A stretch of DNA of 64,000 nucleotides, taken from positions 434,001-498,000 of the forward strand of contig NZ_OCMF01000001.1 of NCBI RefSeq assembly GCF_900215295.1. Reading direction: 5' to 3'. The translations under genes and the position numbers were made by a program. Origin of the DNA: Salinimicrobium sediminis. Its GTDB lineage: Bacteria > Bacteroidota > Bacteroidia > Flavobacteriales > Flavobacteriaceae. Below are positions 49,247-56,920 of this stretch, one piece after another; position 1 is the first letter of the stretch; each line of letters starts with the position of its first letter. Under the pieces are notes generated by a model. It was not told the DNA's origin. It was given only the letters and a program-made list of their open reading frames with translations, and searched no databases.

Positions 49247-49275
49247 AAAAAACGCCGGGGAAGACCCGGCGTTTT
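49247..49275 (-). terminator. Intrinsic terminator of the GDSL/FadL operon
   Basis: Arms aaaacgccggg (49249-49259) and cccggcgtttt (49265-49275). On the minus strand it runs into TTTTTT. It lies 22 bases after the GDSL lipoprotein stop. Confidence 0.87.
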
Positions 49276-49296
49276 AAGCATAGTTTATAAAAAGTC

Positions 49297-50862
49297 CTAG
49301 TCGTTGCTCGGAGTAATGGTTTTGTAGTTCCCAATGTTCACTTTTGGAACAGTAGCATTATAAGTACTATTGATAGCTTTAATAACTTCATTAGCTACAA
49401 GAGCATAACCCCGGGGAGTAAAGTGAACCCCGTCCAGAGAGAAAAGTCCTCCCACGGCAAATTCTCCCGTAAGAGTACCTGCATCATAAGGAATTCCCTC
49501 ATTGCTTACTTTAATAGACAGCGCGTTCATATCAACCAGGGCAAGATCATTAGCCTGAGCGACCTGATTTATCGTTTGATTGTATGCTGCAGTTGCTGCA
49601 TCAATAGCCTGGATCTCGCTTTGATCAAGCGCATCTTTATCATCTATAGCGTTAACCGCATTGAGCACCAACTGAGCCTGTTCCTGAGTAGGTTGACCTC
49701 CAGCCTGAAGGATTCCCAAAACTTCCATTACCTGAGGAGTAATAGCTGCAGTCCCATAACCCTGTTGTTTTAAGGCAGCCTGGTTTATAGTTAGCAGAAG
49801 TAATTCTTCCTGGGTCATTTGACGGAAGCCCAAAGGATTGGTTTGAGTCACAGGAACTTCGATCAAAAACCTGTTTGGGCCTTCATTAAAGGTAATCGCA
49901 TACTGGGAAGCAATTGCCTGCGCCTGTGCAGCAGGTACTTGTTGAGACATAAGGTATTGGGTGAATATCCCTGCAACAGCCTGGAAGTAACCGGTAAGTC
50001 CCGCAGCCTGCTCTGCATTTAAGACAAGTGCATTATTAGGCACTGTATTAAAAAACGCAGCAGAAGTTACATCGGGAATATTTAAAAGAACTCCTTCCTC
50101 TGCCCCTGCTTCAACCATTTCAGAAACTATTTGAGAATATGCTCCGGCAAAAACCTGAGGATCTGAAATGTCATTTCTACCATACTCGGAAGGATCCAGA
50201 TTTCCTGTTTGATCAACCCCTACACCTCCGGAAACTGCATAAAGGAATACATCATTATTCCCGATCCAAAGAGTAAAGAAAGTAGGATCCTGGGCTATAG
50301 CGTCAGCAACAACAGTAGTGTTTGGAGCAGAAGCAAATCTCACAAAATAAGGATTTGCCCTTTGCTGCATTAAAGCTTCCATGCTGCCGTATCCCGGAGC
50401 AAGAAGCTCATAGGATTTTGCTCCCGGAACCGCCATATTATTAAAGGGTCCGGTAAGGATATTACTAACGTCTGTAGTTATAGCGCCACCGTAATTTCTT
50501 GGTGCCGGCCCACTTTCAGAAACTCCTAAAACCAAACGGGTATTATATCCCGGCAATTGGGTGCCATTAAGAAGTAATCCACCGCTATTATCGGCAACTA
50601 AAGGTTGCGTAAAGCCATTTGTTTCCTGCACTTTAGCAAATTGCTGAGCAAGGATGTTGGGATAAGAATTTTGCTGTCCCGAAAGGTACAGAGTTCCATC
50701 TGCATAACCTGCAGTAAGAGAATTCCCAAGGGCTACATAATTCGAAAAATCTGCTTCCCCGCTGGTGTAGGCATCCTGGTCATCAACCGGATTTTCAAAT
50801 TCCGGCTCACAGGCAACCATCCCAAGAGCAAGAATTCCGAAATATTTAATATAGTTTTTCAT
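49297..50862 (-). CDS. SGNH/GDSL hydrolase lipoprotein
   Basis: The protein has 521 residues with a lipoprotein signal (LALGMVAC, lipidated C18). The nucleophile block is YVALGNSLTAG (S48), the Asn block is WIGNNDVF, and the C-terminal Asp/His block is LDGVHFTPRG. An Ala/Gln-rich helical insertion (about 290-420) makes it about twice the usual length. It probably cleaves lipid or ester substrates at the outer membrane. An in-frame TTG at 50868 is less likely than the ATG used. It follows the FadL-type gene by 18 bases, which suggests cooperation. Confidence 0.9.
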   Translation of the reverse strand: MKNYIKYFGILALGMVACEPEFENPVDDQDAYTSGEADFSNYVALGNSLTAGYADGTLYLSGQQNSYPNILAQQFAKVQETNGFTQPLVADNSGGLLLNGTQLPGYNTRLVLGVSESGPAPRNYGGAITTDVSNILTGPFNNMAVPGAKSYELLAPGYGSMEALMQQRANPYFVRFASAPNTTVVADAIAQDPTFFTLWIGNNDVFLYAVSGGVGVDQTGNLDPSEYGRNDISDPQVFAGAYSQIVSEMVEAGAEEGVLLNIPDVTSAAFFNTVPNNALVLNAEQAAGLTGYFQAVAGIFTQYLMSQQVPAAQAQAIASQYAITFNEGPNRFLIEVPVTQTNPLGFRQMTQEELLLLTINQAALKQQGYGTAAITPQVMEVLGILQAGGQPTQEQAQLVLNAVNAIDDKDALDQSEIQAIDAATAAYNQTINQVAQANDLALVDMNALSIKVSNEGIPYDAGTLTGEFAVGGLFSLDGVHFTPRGYALVANEVIKAINSTYNATVPKVNIGNYKTITPSND

Positions 50863-50880
50863 ATTCAAAAATGTCTTTTA

Positions 50881-52128
50881 TTATAATTTATAAGTTACAC
50901 CTATACCGGGGATGAAAGCAACAGATTTGTAAGTCCCGCCAAAAGGAACATTCTGCCCGTTCTCATCAATGTAATGGTTATAAGAAGCATCAACCTCATC
51001 AAATCTTATATAAGCGAAAGATGCATCAATGGCCAATCTTGACGTTACGTCAAGTGAAAGACCTGCGGTGAAGCCCATGGAGTCATTTCTTGGAGTCTCG
51101 GGAGCAAAATAGCCTTCCTGTACGGGAGATTCATCAAAGTAGTATCCGGCACGAAGAGTAAGCTTGTCTGTAGCTTCATACTGAGCTCCAAATCTCCAGG
51201 TACTTGAATCTTCGTATGCGCGTGGGTTTGTAGAAGTTGTTCCGTTTGCGAACTGGATATCAAGAGATTCGTACACTCCCCAGAAAGTTCTGTTGTAATC
51301 AAAGGCCAATAACCATTTTTCATTCAACTCGTAAGATAAACCTACGGTCAATTCGGCGGGAAGAGGAAGTTCGGCGTCAAAAGTAGTATCCTGAAATGGC
51401 GCCAGAGGCGTATTTGGAATATTTTCAAAATCGGCTTCTCCACCTTCGGCGTGCATAATAATTTCTGATCGGTAATTTACTCCCAGTCTAAGATCTTCAG
51501 TAAAGGTGAAAAGTCCGCCTACAGACCAACCCCATTCAGTTACTCCTGAAGCATCAATGGTCACATTGGAGCGATTTCCATCGATATCGGAAAGGGTACG
51601 GGTAAGGTTTCTGTTAAAGTTCACAGACCCCGTCACGAAGATAGGACCACCTCCAATACTGAAAAAGTCGGCTATTTTATAGGAAACAAGCGGCTGAATA
51701 TAGATCGCCTGCAGCTGAATATTATTTACCAGGTGAGATCCGGCCCAGTCGTCTTCCCATTTTACGGTACTTCCGTAAGGGGTGTAAACACTTAAGCCAA
51801 GGGCAAGGTTCTCGTTCAATTTGTAAGAAGCATTAAAATAGAAAGGAGTTCCTGCAGGATTATCTGTACGGGCAATATCTCCTGTATCTGAATTTTGCCA
51901 GGCTACTTCAGCAAACACTGCGCTCACCCCGGCAGAGATGGTAAGTTGATTTTCAAGATGTACCAGTCCGGCCGGGTTAAAGAACCCAAGCTCAGCACTG
52001 TTAACAACGGCAACCCCGGTGTGTCCCATAGCCAGCGCACGCTGCCCCTGTACACCTACGCGATAACCGCCGGCATAAGTCACGGCACTTGCAAGCGCAA
52101 ACACCGTTAGCAATAAAATTTTTCTCAT
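50881..52128 (-). CDS. OmpP1/FadL family outer-membrane transporter
   Basis: The protein has 415 residues with a signal peptide ending near TYAGG (about residue 20). The N-terminal hatch segment GVAVVNSAELGFFNPAGLVHL is characteristic of FadL. A beta-barrel pattern runs to the C-terminus (GIGVTYKL). FadL proteins move long-chain fatty acids or other hydrophobic molecules across the outer membrane. It is the first gene of a two-gene operon with the GDSL lipoprotein, behind a strong promoter. Confidence 0.94.
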   Translation of the reverse strand: MRKILLLTVFALASAVTYAGGYRVGVQGQRALAMGHTGVAVVNSAELGFFNPAGLVHLENQLTISAGVSAVFAEVAWQNSDTGDIARTDNPAGTPFYFNASYKLNENLALGLSVYTPYGSTVKWEDDWAGSHLVNNIQLQAIYIQPLVSYKIADFFSIGGGPIFVTGSVNFNRNLTRTLSDIDGNRSNVTIDASGVTEWGWSVGGLFTFTEDLRLGVNYRSEIIMHAEGGEADFENIPNTPLAPFQDTTFDAELPLPAELTVGLSYELNEKWLLAFDYNRTFWGVYESLDIQFANGTTSTNPRAYEDSSTWRFGAQYEATDKLTLRAGYYFDESPVQEGYFAPETPRNDSMGFTAGLSLDVTSRLAIDASFAYIRFDEVDASYNHYIDENGQNVPFGGTYKSVAFIPGIGVTYKL

Positions 52129-52176
52129 AATAGATTGTAATAGATTGTGTAGATTAATATAAAAGGATCAATGGCT

Positions 52177-52206
52177 CAAAAATAGCATAAAATGCATATT
52201 ATGCAA
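52177..52206 (-). promoter_or_regulatory. Flavobacterial-type promoter for the FadL/GDSL operon
   Basis: On the minus strand: TTG (52206-52204), exactly 19 bases, then TATTTTTG (52184-52177). It is 49 bases before the FadL ATG. A/T palindromes (tgcatattatgca) lie in the spacer. Confidence 0.75.
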
Positions 52207-52251
52207 TAAAAACATTGGTTTGTTGTGCGTGCATAATAAATTTTACGAAAG

Positions 52252-53013
52252 TTATATAAAATTCATTACAGTTCGATAAAATTCATCTTTATTTTCGGCA
52301 TGAACCCAGTGCCCGGCTTTAGGAATGGAAACAATTGTAGCCTTGGGAAAATGTTTTTCTATAAGTGCCTTATCTTCAGAAGTTATATAATTTGAGCGTT
52401 CTCCCTTAATAAACAGCGTGGGATTGTTGTAAGAATATTCTCCCGGAAGCGCTTTTCCTAACTCTTCCACCTGTGAAGTGAGCACTTCCAGGTTAAGCCG
52501 AAGTCCAAGTTTTTCTTTTGTTTTCCAATAAAGGTTCTTAAGCAGGAACATTCTCACCGCTTTTTCCTTTATATATTGCGACAACAGCTCATCTGCATCT
52601 CCCCGGGATGTTAGGGAGGCATTATCTATTGCAGCCAGGCCTTCCAGAATGGTTTGATGGTGCGGAGCATAATATTTTGGCGCAATATCCACCACTACCA
52701 ACTTCTCTATTAAATGCGGAAAAAGAGCAGCCGCAGTCATGGCAGTCTTGCCTCCCATGGAATGCCCTATTAAAATCACTTTCTCAAGATGATGGGAATC
52801 TATATATTCCTTTATGTCCTTTGCCAGTTCGAGATAATTGAAGGTATCACTGTGAGGGCTGCGCCCATGGTTTCGCTGATCGATAAGATGCACCTGGAAA
52901 CCTGCTTCAGCAAAATCATTTCCCAGTGTTTTCCAGTTGTCGCTCATCCCCAGAAATCCGTGCAGGATAAGCATGGGACGGCCTTCGCCAATTATTTGTG
53001 AGTGTAATTTCAT
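52252..53013 (-). CDS. Alpha/beta hydrolase (YbfF-like esterase)
   Basis: The protein has 253 residues. The oxyanion motif LHGFLG (about 17-22), nucleophile elbow GHSMGG (S85) and catalytic His in AGHWVHAE (H235) are present. The segment DQRNHGRSPHSD (about 45-56) is typical of the YbfF/ABHD11 group of acyl-ester hydrolases. Its ATG overlaps the pdxJ stop in TAATG, so the two are translated together; a shared pathway is not obvious. Confidence 0.93.
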   Translation of the reverse strand: MKLHSQIIGEGRPMLILHGFLGMSDNWKTLGNDFAEAGFQVHLIDQRNHGRSPHSDTFNYLELAKDIKEYIDSHHLEKVILIGHSMGGKTAMTAAALFPHLIEKLVVVDIAPKYYAPHHQTILEGLAAIDNASLTSRGDADELLSQYIKEKAVRMFLLKNLYWKTKEKLGLRLNLEVLTSQVEELGKALPGEYSYNNPTLFIKGERSNYITSEDKALIEKHFPKATIVSIPKAGHWVHAENKDEFYRTVMNFI

Positions 53014-53729
53014 TAGTCTCTGAGTAAGCTAAGGTATTGGTTAATTACATATTCCAACCCCTGGTACAGGGCTTCTGCAATAAGTGCGTGCCCAATGGAC
53101 ACCTCCAGCAGTCCCGGAATATTTTTCTTGAAGTATTCGATATTTTCCAGGGAGAGGTCATGACCTGCGTTGATGCCAAGACCCAGTTTATTAGCAACTT
53201 CGGCACACTCTACATAAGGTCTTATGCCTGCTTTGTTCCCTTTGGAATATTGCCTGGCGTATTCCTCGGTATAAAGTTCAATACGATCTGTGCCTGTATT
53301 TGTTGCGGCCTCTACCATTTTTGGATCGGGATCTACAAAGATGGAGGTTCTAATATTGTTGCGCTTGAATTCGGCGATCACCTCCTGTAGAAAATCCCTG
53401 TGTTTTAGAGTATCCCATCCTGCATTTGAAGTAATGGCATCTTCGGCATCTGGCACCAGGGTCACCTGTTCAGGTTTTACTTTAAGCACCAGATCTATGA
53501 ATTTCTCTACGGGATTTCCTTCAATATTGAACTCTGTTTTTACCACCGGCCGCAGGTCTAAAACATCCCGATATCTAATGTGTCTTTCATCTGGCCTGGG
53601 ATGGACGGTAATCCCTTCGGCTCCAAATTTCTGTGCATCCTTTGCTACCTGCACCACATTTGGCACATCTCCTCCCCGGCTGTTTCTCAGGGTAGCAATT
53701 TTATTAATGTTTACGCTTAATTTCGTCAT
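53013..53729 (-). CDS. pdxJ: Pyridoxine 5'-phosphate synthase
   Basis: The protein has 238 residues. It begins [17 protein letters not shown], the family signature that binds the substrate phosphate, and continues with [18 protein letters not shown] (about 40-57). It joins 1-deoxyxylulose 5-phosphate and 3-amino-2-oxopropyl phosphate to make pyridoxine phosphate, the last ring-building step of vitamin B6 synthesis. A TATTTTTG element precedes the gene; the -33 side is weak. Confidence 0.97.
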   Translation of the reverse strand: MTKLSVNINKIATLRNSRGGDVPNVVQVAKDAQKFGAEGITVHPRPDERHIRYRDVLDLRPVVKTEFNIEGNPVEKFIDLVLKVKPEQVTLVPDAEDAITSNAGWDTLKHRDFLQEVIAEFKRNNIRTSIFVDPDPKMVEAATNTGTDRIELYTEEYARQYSKGNKAGIRPYVECAEVANKLGLGINAGHDLSLENIEYFKKNIPGLLEVSIGHALIAEALYQGLEYVINQYLSLLRD

Positions 53730-53817
53730 ATATAGCTCGTGTTTTCAACAAAAATACGAAGTTGAATAAGCATAAAAATACTTTATTTTGCCTAATTTGC
53801 AGAAAATGCGCGGGGCT

Positions 53818-54474
53818 ATGAACATCACTCCATATATCTTAAATGAAATCCAGATTCCGGATTTCGGCACTAAAGTAGCCGAAGTCCTGGAGATCTTTAA
53901 CCGAAATCCATATTCCCACCTTCCGGTGACAAATGAAGGAATTTACATGGGCAGCATTCCCGTTGGAGATGCCAGGATGTTTGATCCTGAAAAGAAGCTC
54001 GAAGAATTCCAGTATGCCCTGGAAGGGTTCTATGTGAGACAAAATGATAACTGGATCGATGTACTGCATACTTTTTCCAAGAACGATGCTAACATAATGC
54101 CTGTACTGGATGCCGAAAATAAATTTTTGGGATACCTGGAACTGCAGGATATCATGAATATTTTTACAGAATCCCCATTTCTCAACCATCCGGGAGGAAT
54201 TCTTACGGTTGAAAAAGGCAGGAAAGATTACTCCTTTAGTGAGATCTGCCAAATCGTGGAATCTAACGGGGCTCATGTCCTGGGGGCTTTTATTTCGGGA
54301 ATGGAAAACGATCGTGCACAGATCACCATTAAAACGGGAACCACTCCTTTTAATGCCCTTTTTCAAACCTTCAGGAGATACGGTTATGAGATCATTTCCC
54401 AACATGATGAAGACTCATTTTCCTCGAATCTTGAAGACCGGTCTCGCTACCTGGATAAATATTTAAATATTTAA
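53818..54474 (+). CDS. CBS domain protein
   Basis: The protein has 218 residues with two CBS units (about 5-60 and 70-125) and a C-terminal alpha/beta region resembling an ACT-like or small regulatory domain (about 145-205). CBS domains bind adenosine nucleotides and act as sensors. The start used is the ATG of MNITPYILNEI; an ATG four codons earlier (53806) and a TTG at 53788 are also in frame but add residues without family character. It lies two bases before nadK, which suggests a link to adenylate or NAD status. Confidence 0.85.
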   Translation: MNITPYILNEIQIPDFGTKVAEVLEIFNRNPYSHLPVTNEGIYMGSIPVGDARMFDPEKKLEEFQYALEGFYVRQNDNWIDVLHTFSKNDANIMPVLDAENKFLGYLELQDIMNIFTESPFLNHPGGILTVEKGRKDYSFSEICQIVESNGAHVLGAFISGMENDRAQITIKTGTTPFNALFQTFRRYGYEIISQHDEDSFSSNLEDRSRYLDKYLNI

Positions 54475-54476
54475 GA

Positions 54477-55361
54477 ATGAAGGTTGGGATCTACGGGCAA
54501 TTTTATCATGCAAATTCGGGCATATATATAGAGGAGCTGCTTAACGTGCTTGACGAGGAGAATGTTGAAGTCGCCATAGAAGAGAATTTTCTAAGGCTTA
54601 TCGATGAGAATAACGAGATAAAAAAAGATTTTCATCACTTCAATACCTTTCAAAGGCTGGATGGTTCCTATGATGTTTTTATAAGCGTGGGAGGTGACGG
54701 TACTATTTTACAATCTGTAAATTTTATAAGGAATCGTGATATTCCCATCCTGGGAATAAATACCGGAAGGCTTGGATTCCTGGCCACGGTAAATAAAGAA
54801 GACATAAGGCACACCATCAAGCTGCTACTCAACAACGAGTACAAGATCTCCCAGCGCTCCCTTTTAAGCATAAGGGCAAATCCAAAGGTGGAAGAGCTGT
54901 ATGATAATCACTATGCCCTTAATGAGATCGCCGTAAGCCGAAAGAATACCACTTCCATGATCACCATAGATACATGGCTTGATGAAGAATACCTCACCGC
55001 TTACTGGGCAGACGGGTTGATAGTTTCAACCCCTACAGGATCTACAGGCTATTCTTTAAGCTGTGGCGGGCCCGTGGTAACGCCGGCAACAAAGGCTCTT
55101 GTCATAACACCTATAGCTCCACATAATCTAAACGCGAGGCCGCTGGTGATCAAAGACAATACGAAGATCACCTTAAAGGTGTCGGGGCGGGCAGATGATT
55201 ACCTGGTATCCATGGATTCCAGGATCGCTTCTTTAAAGAACAATACCACGATAACCATTCAAAAAGCTTCATTCAAGTTAAAGATGATAGAATTCACAGA
55301 AGACACCTTCCTGAAAACGCTTCGGAAAAAGCTTTTATGGGGAGAAGATAAGCGCAACTAA
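54477..55361 (+). CDS. nadK: NAD kinase
   Basis: The protein has 294 residues. The catalytic GGDGT is at 72-76, the NE dyad region at ALNEIAVSRK, and the glycine-rich loop is PTGSTGYSLSCGGP. The enzyme phosphorylates NAD to NADP with ATP or polyphosphate. It follows the CBS protein by two bases. Confidence 0.98.
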   Translation: MKVGIYGQFYHANSGIYIEELLNVLDEENVEVAIEENFLRLIDENNEIKKDFHHFNTFQRLDGSYDVFISVGGDGTILQSVNFIRNRDIPILGINTGRLGFLATVNKEDIRHTIKLLLNNEYKISQRSLLSIRANPKVEELYDNHYALNEIAVSRKNTTSMITIDTWLDEEYLTAYWADGLIVSTPTGSTGYSLSCGGPVVTPATKALVITPIAPHNLNARPLVIKDNTKITLKVSGRADDYLVSMDSRIASLKNNTTITIQKASFKLKMIEFTEDTFLKTLRKKLLWGEDKRN

Positions 55362-55415
55362 ACAATAAAAACTCCCGAAATCTGTTAATGCTAAGGTACA
55401 AACCTGCTCAAATTG

Positions 55416-55444
55416 TTGTGGGGCAAACAATATTGTTATATTTG
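55416..55444 (+). promoter_or_regulatory. Flavobacterial-type promoter for the DUF6089-uppS-bamA-ompH operon
   Basis: TTG at 55416-55418, 18 bases, then TATATTTG at 55437-55444. It stands 17 bases before the DUF6089 ATG and probably drives the envelope-biogenesis run up to the second ompH. Confidence 0.75.
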
Positions 55445-55461
55445 CAAACTTTTGAAAACCT

Positions 55462-56178
55462 ATGAGGTATCTTGTTGTTATGGTTCTTATGGCATTCTGT
55501 GCAAACAAGACATATTCCCAAAATTTTGAGATTGGTCCTTTTATAGGAGGCGCAAACTACATTGGGGATGTGGGAAATACCACCTATATCAATCCAAATA
55601 CCGTAGTTTTTGGAGGTTTACTAAAATGGAATCGCAGTGAAAGGCATGCCTTCAGGTTTTCCCTGATGTATGCCAATCTGGAAGCCGATGATGCGAAGTC
55701 TAATGAAGGCAGGAGACAGCAACGGGGATATTCCTTCAAAAATACTATTGCCGAAGCTTCTCTGGGGCTTGAATTTACCTTTTGGGAATGGGACCTCCAC
55801 TCCAACACCTATCAATCTACGCCTTATCTTTACACCGGAATCAGCTATTATTTTGCAAACCATTACATGCTAAAGAACAAGGCCTATACCAATCCTGCCA
55901 ATAACGAACTGCAGGAAGCCGGCAATAACTGGGAATTTTCTGTTCCCATGGTATTTGGCTATAAACAAACATTGAATAATTTCCTTTCCGGAGGAATAGA
56001 GATAGGAGCGCGTTATACCTTTACAGATAATCTTGACGGTAGTCAACCCTCTGAAGTGAACGGCGACTACAACCTCTGGAATTTTGGAAACAGCAATACC
56101 ACAGATTGGTATGTCTTTACAGGAATTTACCTCACCATTAATTTTGGGCGGGGATCTGACTGTTTCAACAAATATTAA
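55462..56178 (+). CDS. DUF6089 family outer-membrane protein
   Basis: The protein has 238 residues: a signal peptide ending near KTYSQ (about 20), then a beta-rich body that begins NFEIGPFIGGANYIGD, with later aromatic strand pairs typical of an outer-membrane barrel. It belongs to the family that stands before uppS and bamA in many Flavobacteriaceae. Its role is unknown; the fixed position suggests a part in outer-membrane biogenesis. uppS begins two bases after its stop. Confidence 0.88.
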   Translation: MRYLVVMVLMAFCANKTYSQNFEIGPFIGGANYIGDVGNTTYINPNTVVFGGLLKWNRSERHAFRFSLMYANLEADDAKSNEGRRQQRGYSFKNTIAEASLGLEFTFWEWDLHSNTYQSTPYLYTGISYYFANHYMLKNKAYTNPANNELQEAGNNWEFSVPMVFGYKQTLNNFLSGGIEIGARYTFTDNLDGSQPSEVNGDYNLWNFGNSNTTDWYVFTGIYLTINFGRGSDCFNKY

Positions 56179-56179
56179 T

Positions 56180-56920
56180 ATGGACTTTAAGGAAAAGATC
56201 GACCCTGCAAAACTACCCCGTCACATCGCCATCATCATGGATGGTAACGGCAGGTGGGCAAAGAAGCAGGGATTGATGCGAATAAGAGGCCATGAAAAAG
56301 GCACAAAAGCCGTACGGGAAGTAGTGGAAGGCAGTGCCGAAATAGGTGTCAAAAATTTAACTTTATATGCTTTTTCTACCGAGAACTGGAACAGGCCAAA
56401 GCTGGAAGTCGACACCTTGATGAAACTTTTAGTTTCCTCTTTAAAAAAGGAAATCAAGACCCTGCAGGATAACGACATCAAGCTTAACGCTATTGGATGC
56501 CTTGAGAATTTACCCGAAAAAGCTTTACGGGAATTGCAGGAGGTGATCAAGCAAACCGCGGGAAATTCCCGAATGACCCTTACCCTCGCCCTTAGCTACG
56601 GCTCCCGTGAGGAAATCACCAGCATGGTCAAAGAAATTTCAGAAAAAGTAGCCGGCGGTGAGATTTCCGCAAAAGCTATTGATGAATCGGTTATAAATAA
56701 GCATCTTTACACCCGAAATTTACCCGACGTTGATCTCATGATCAGGACGAGCGGGGAACAACGCATCAGCAATTTCCTTTTATGGCAAATGGCTTATGCC
56801 GAATTATATTTTTCAGAATTACTGTGGCCCGATTTCAGGAAGAATGACCTGTATGAAGCCATTTACAATTATCAAAACAGAGAACGAAGATTTGGAAAAA
56901 CAAGTGAGCAACTTAGTTAG
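56180..56920 (+). CDS. uppS: Isoprenyl transferase (undecaprenyl diphosphate synthase)
   Basis: The protein has 246 residues. The active site begins with IAIIMDGNGRWAKK (catalytic D21) and the family signature RTSGEQRISNFLLWQ is near residue 193. It makes the C55 lipid carrier for peptidoglycan and LPS. An in-frame ATG at 56084 lies inside the previous gene and adds 32 unrelated residues; the ATG at 56180 is correct. Its 3' end overlaps bamA. Confidence 0.97.
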   Translation: MDFKEKIDPAKLPRHIAIIMDGNGRWAKKQGLMRIRGHEKGTKAVREVVEGSAEIGVKNLTLYAFSTENWNRPKLEVDTLMKLLVSSLKKEIKTLQDNDIKLNAIGCLENLPEKALRELQEVIKQTAGNSRMTLTLALSYGSREEITSMVKEISEKVAGGEISAKAIDESVINKHLYTRNLPDVDLMIRTSGEQRISNFLLWQMAYAELYFSELLWPDFRKNDLYEAIYNYQNRERRFGKTSEQLS

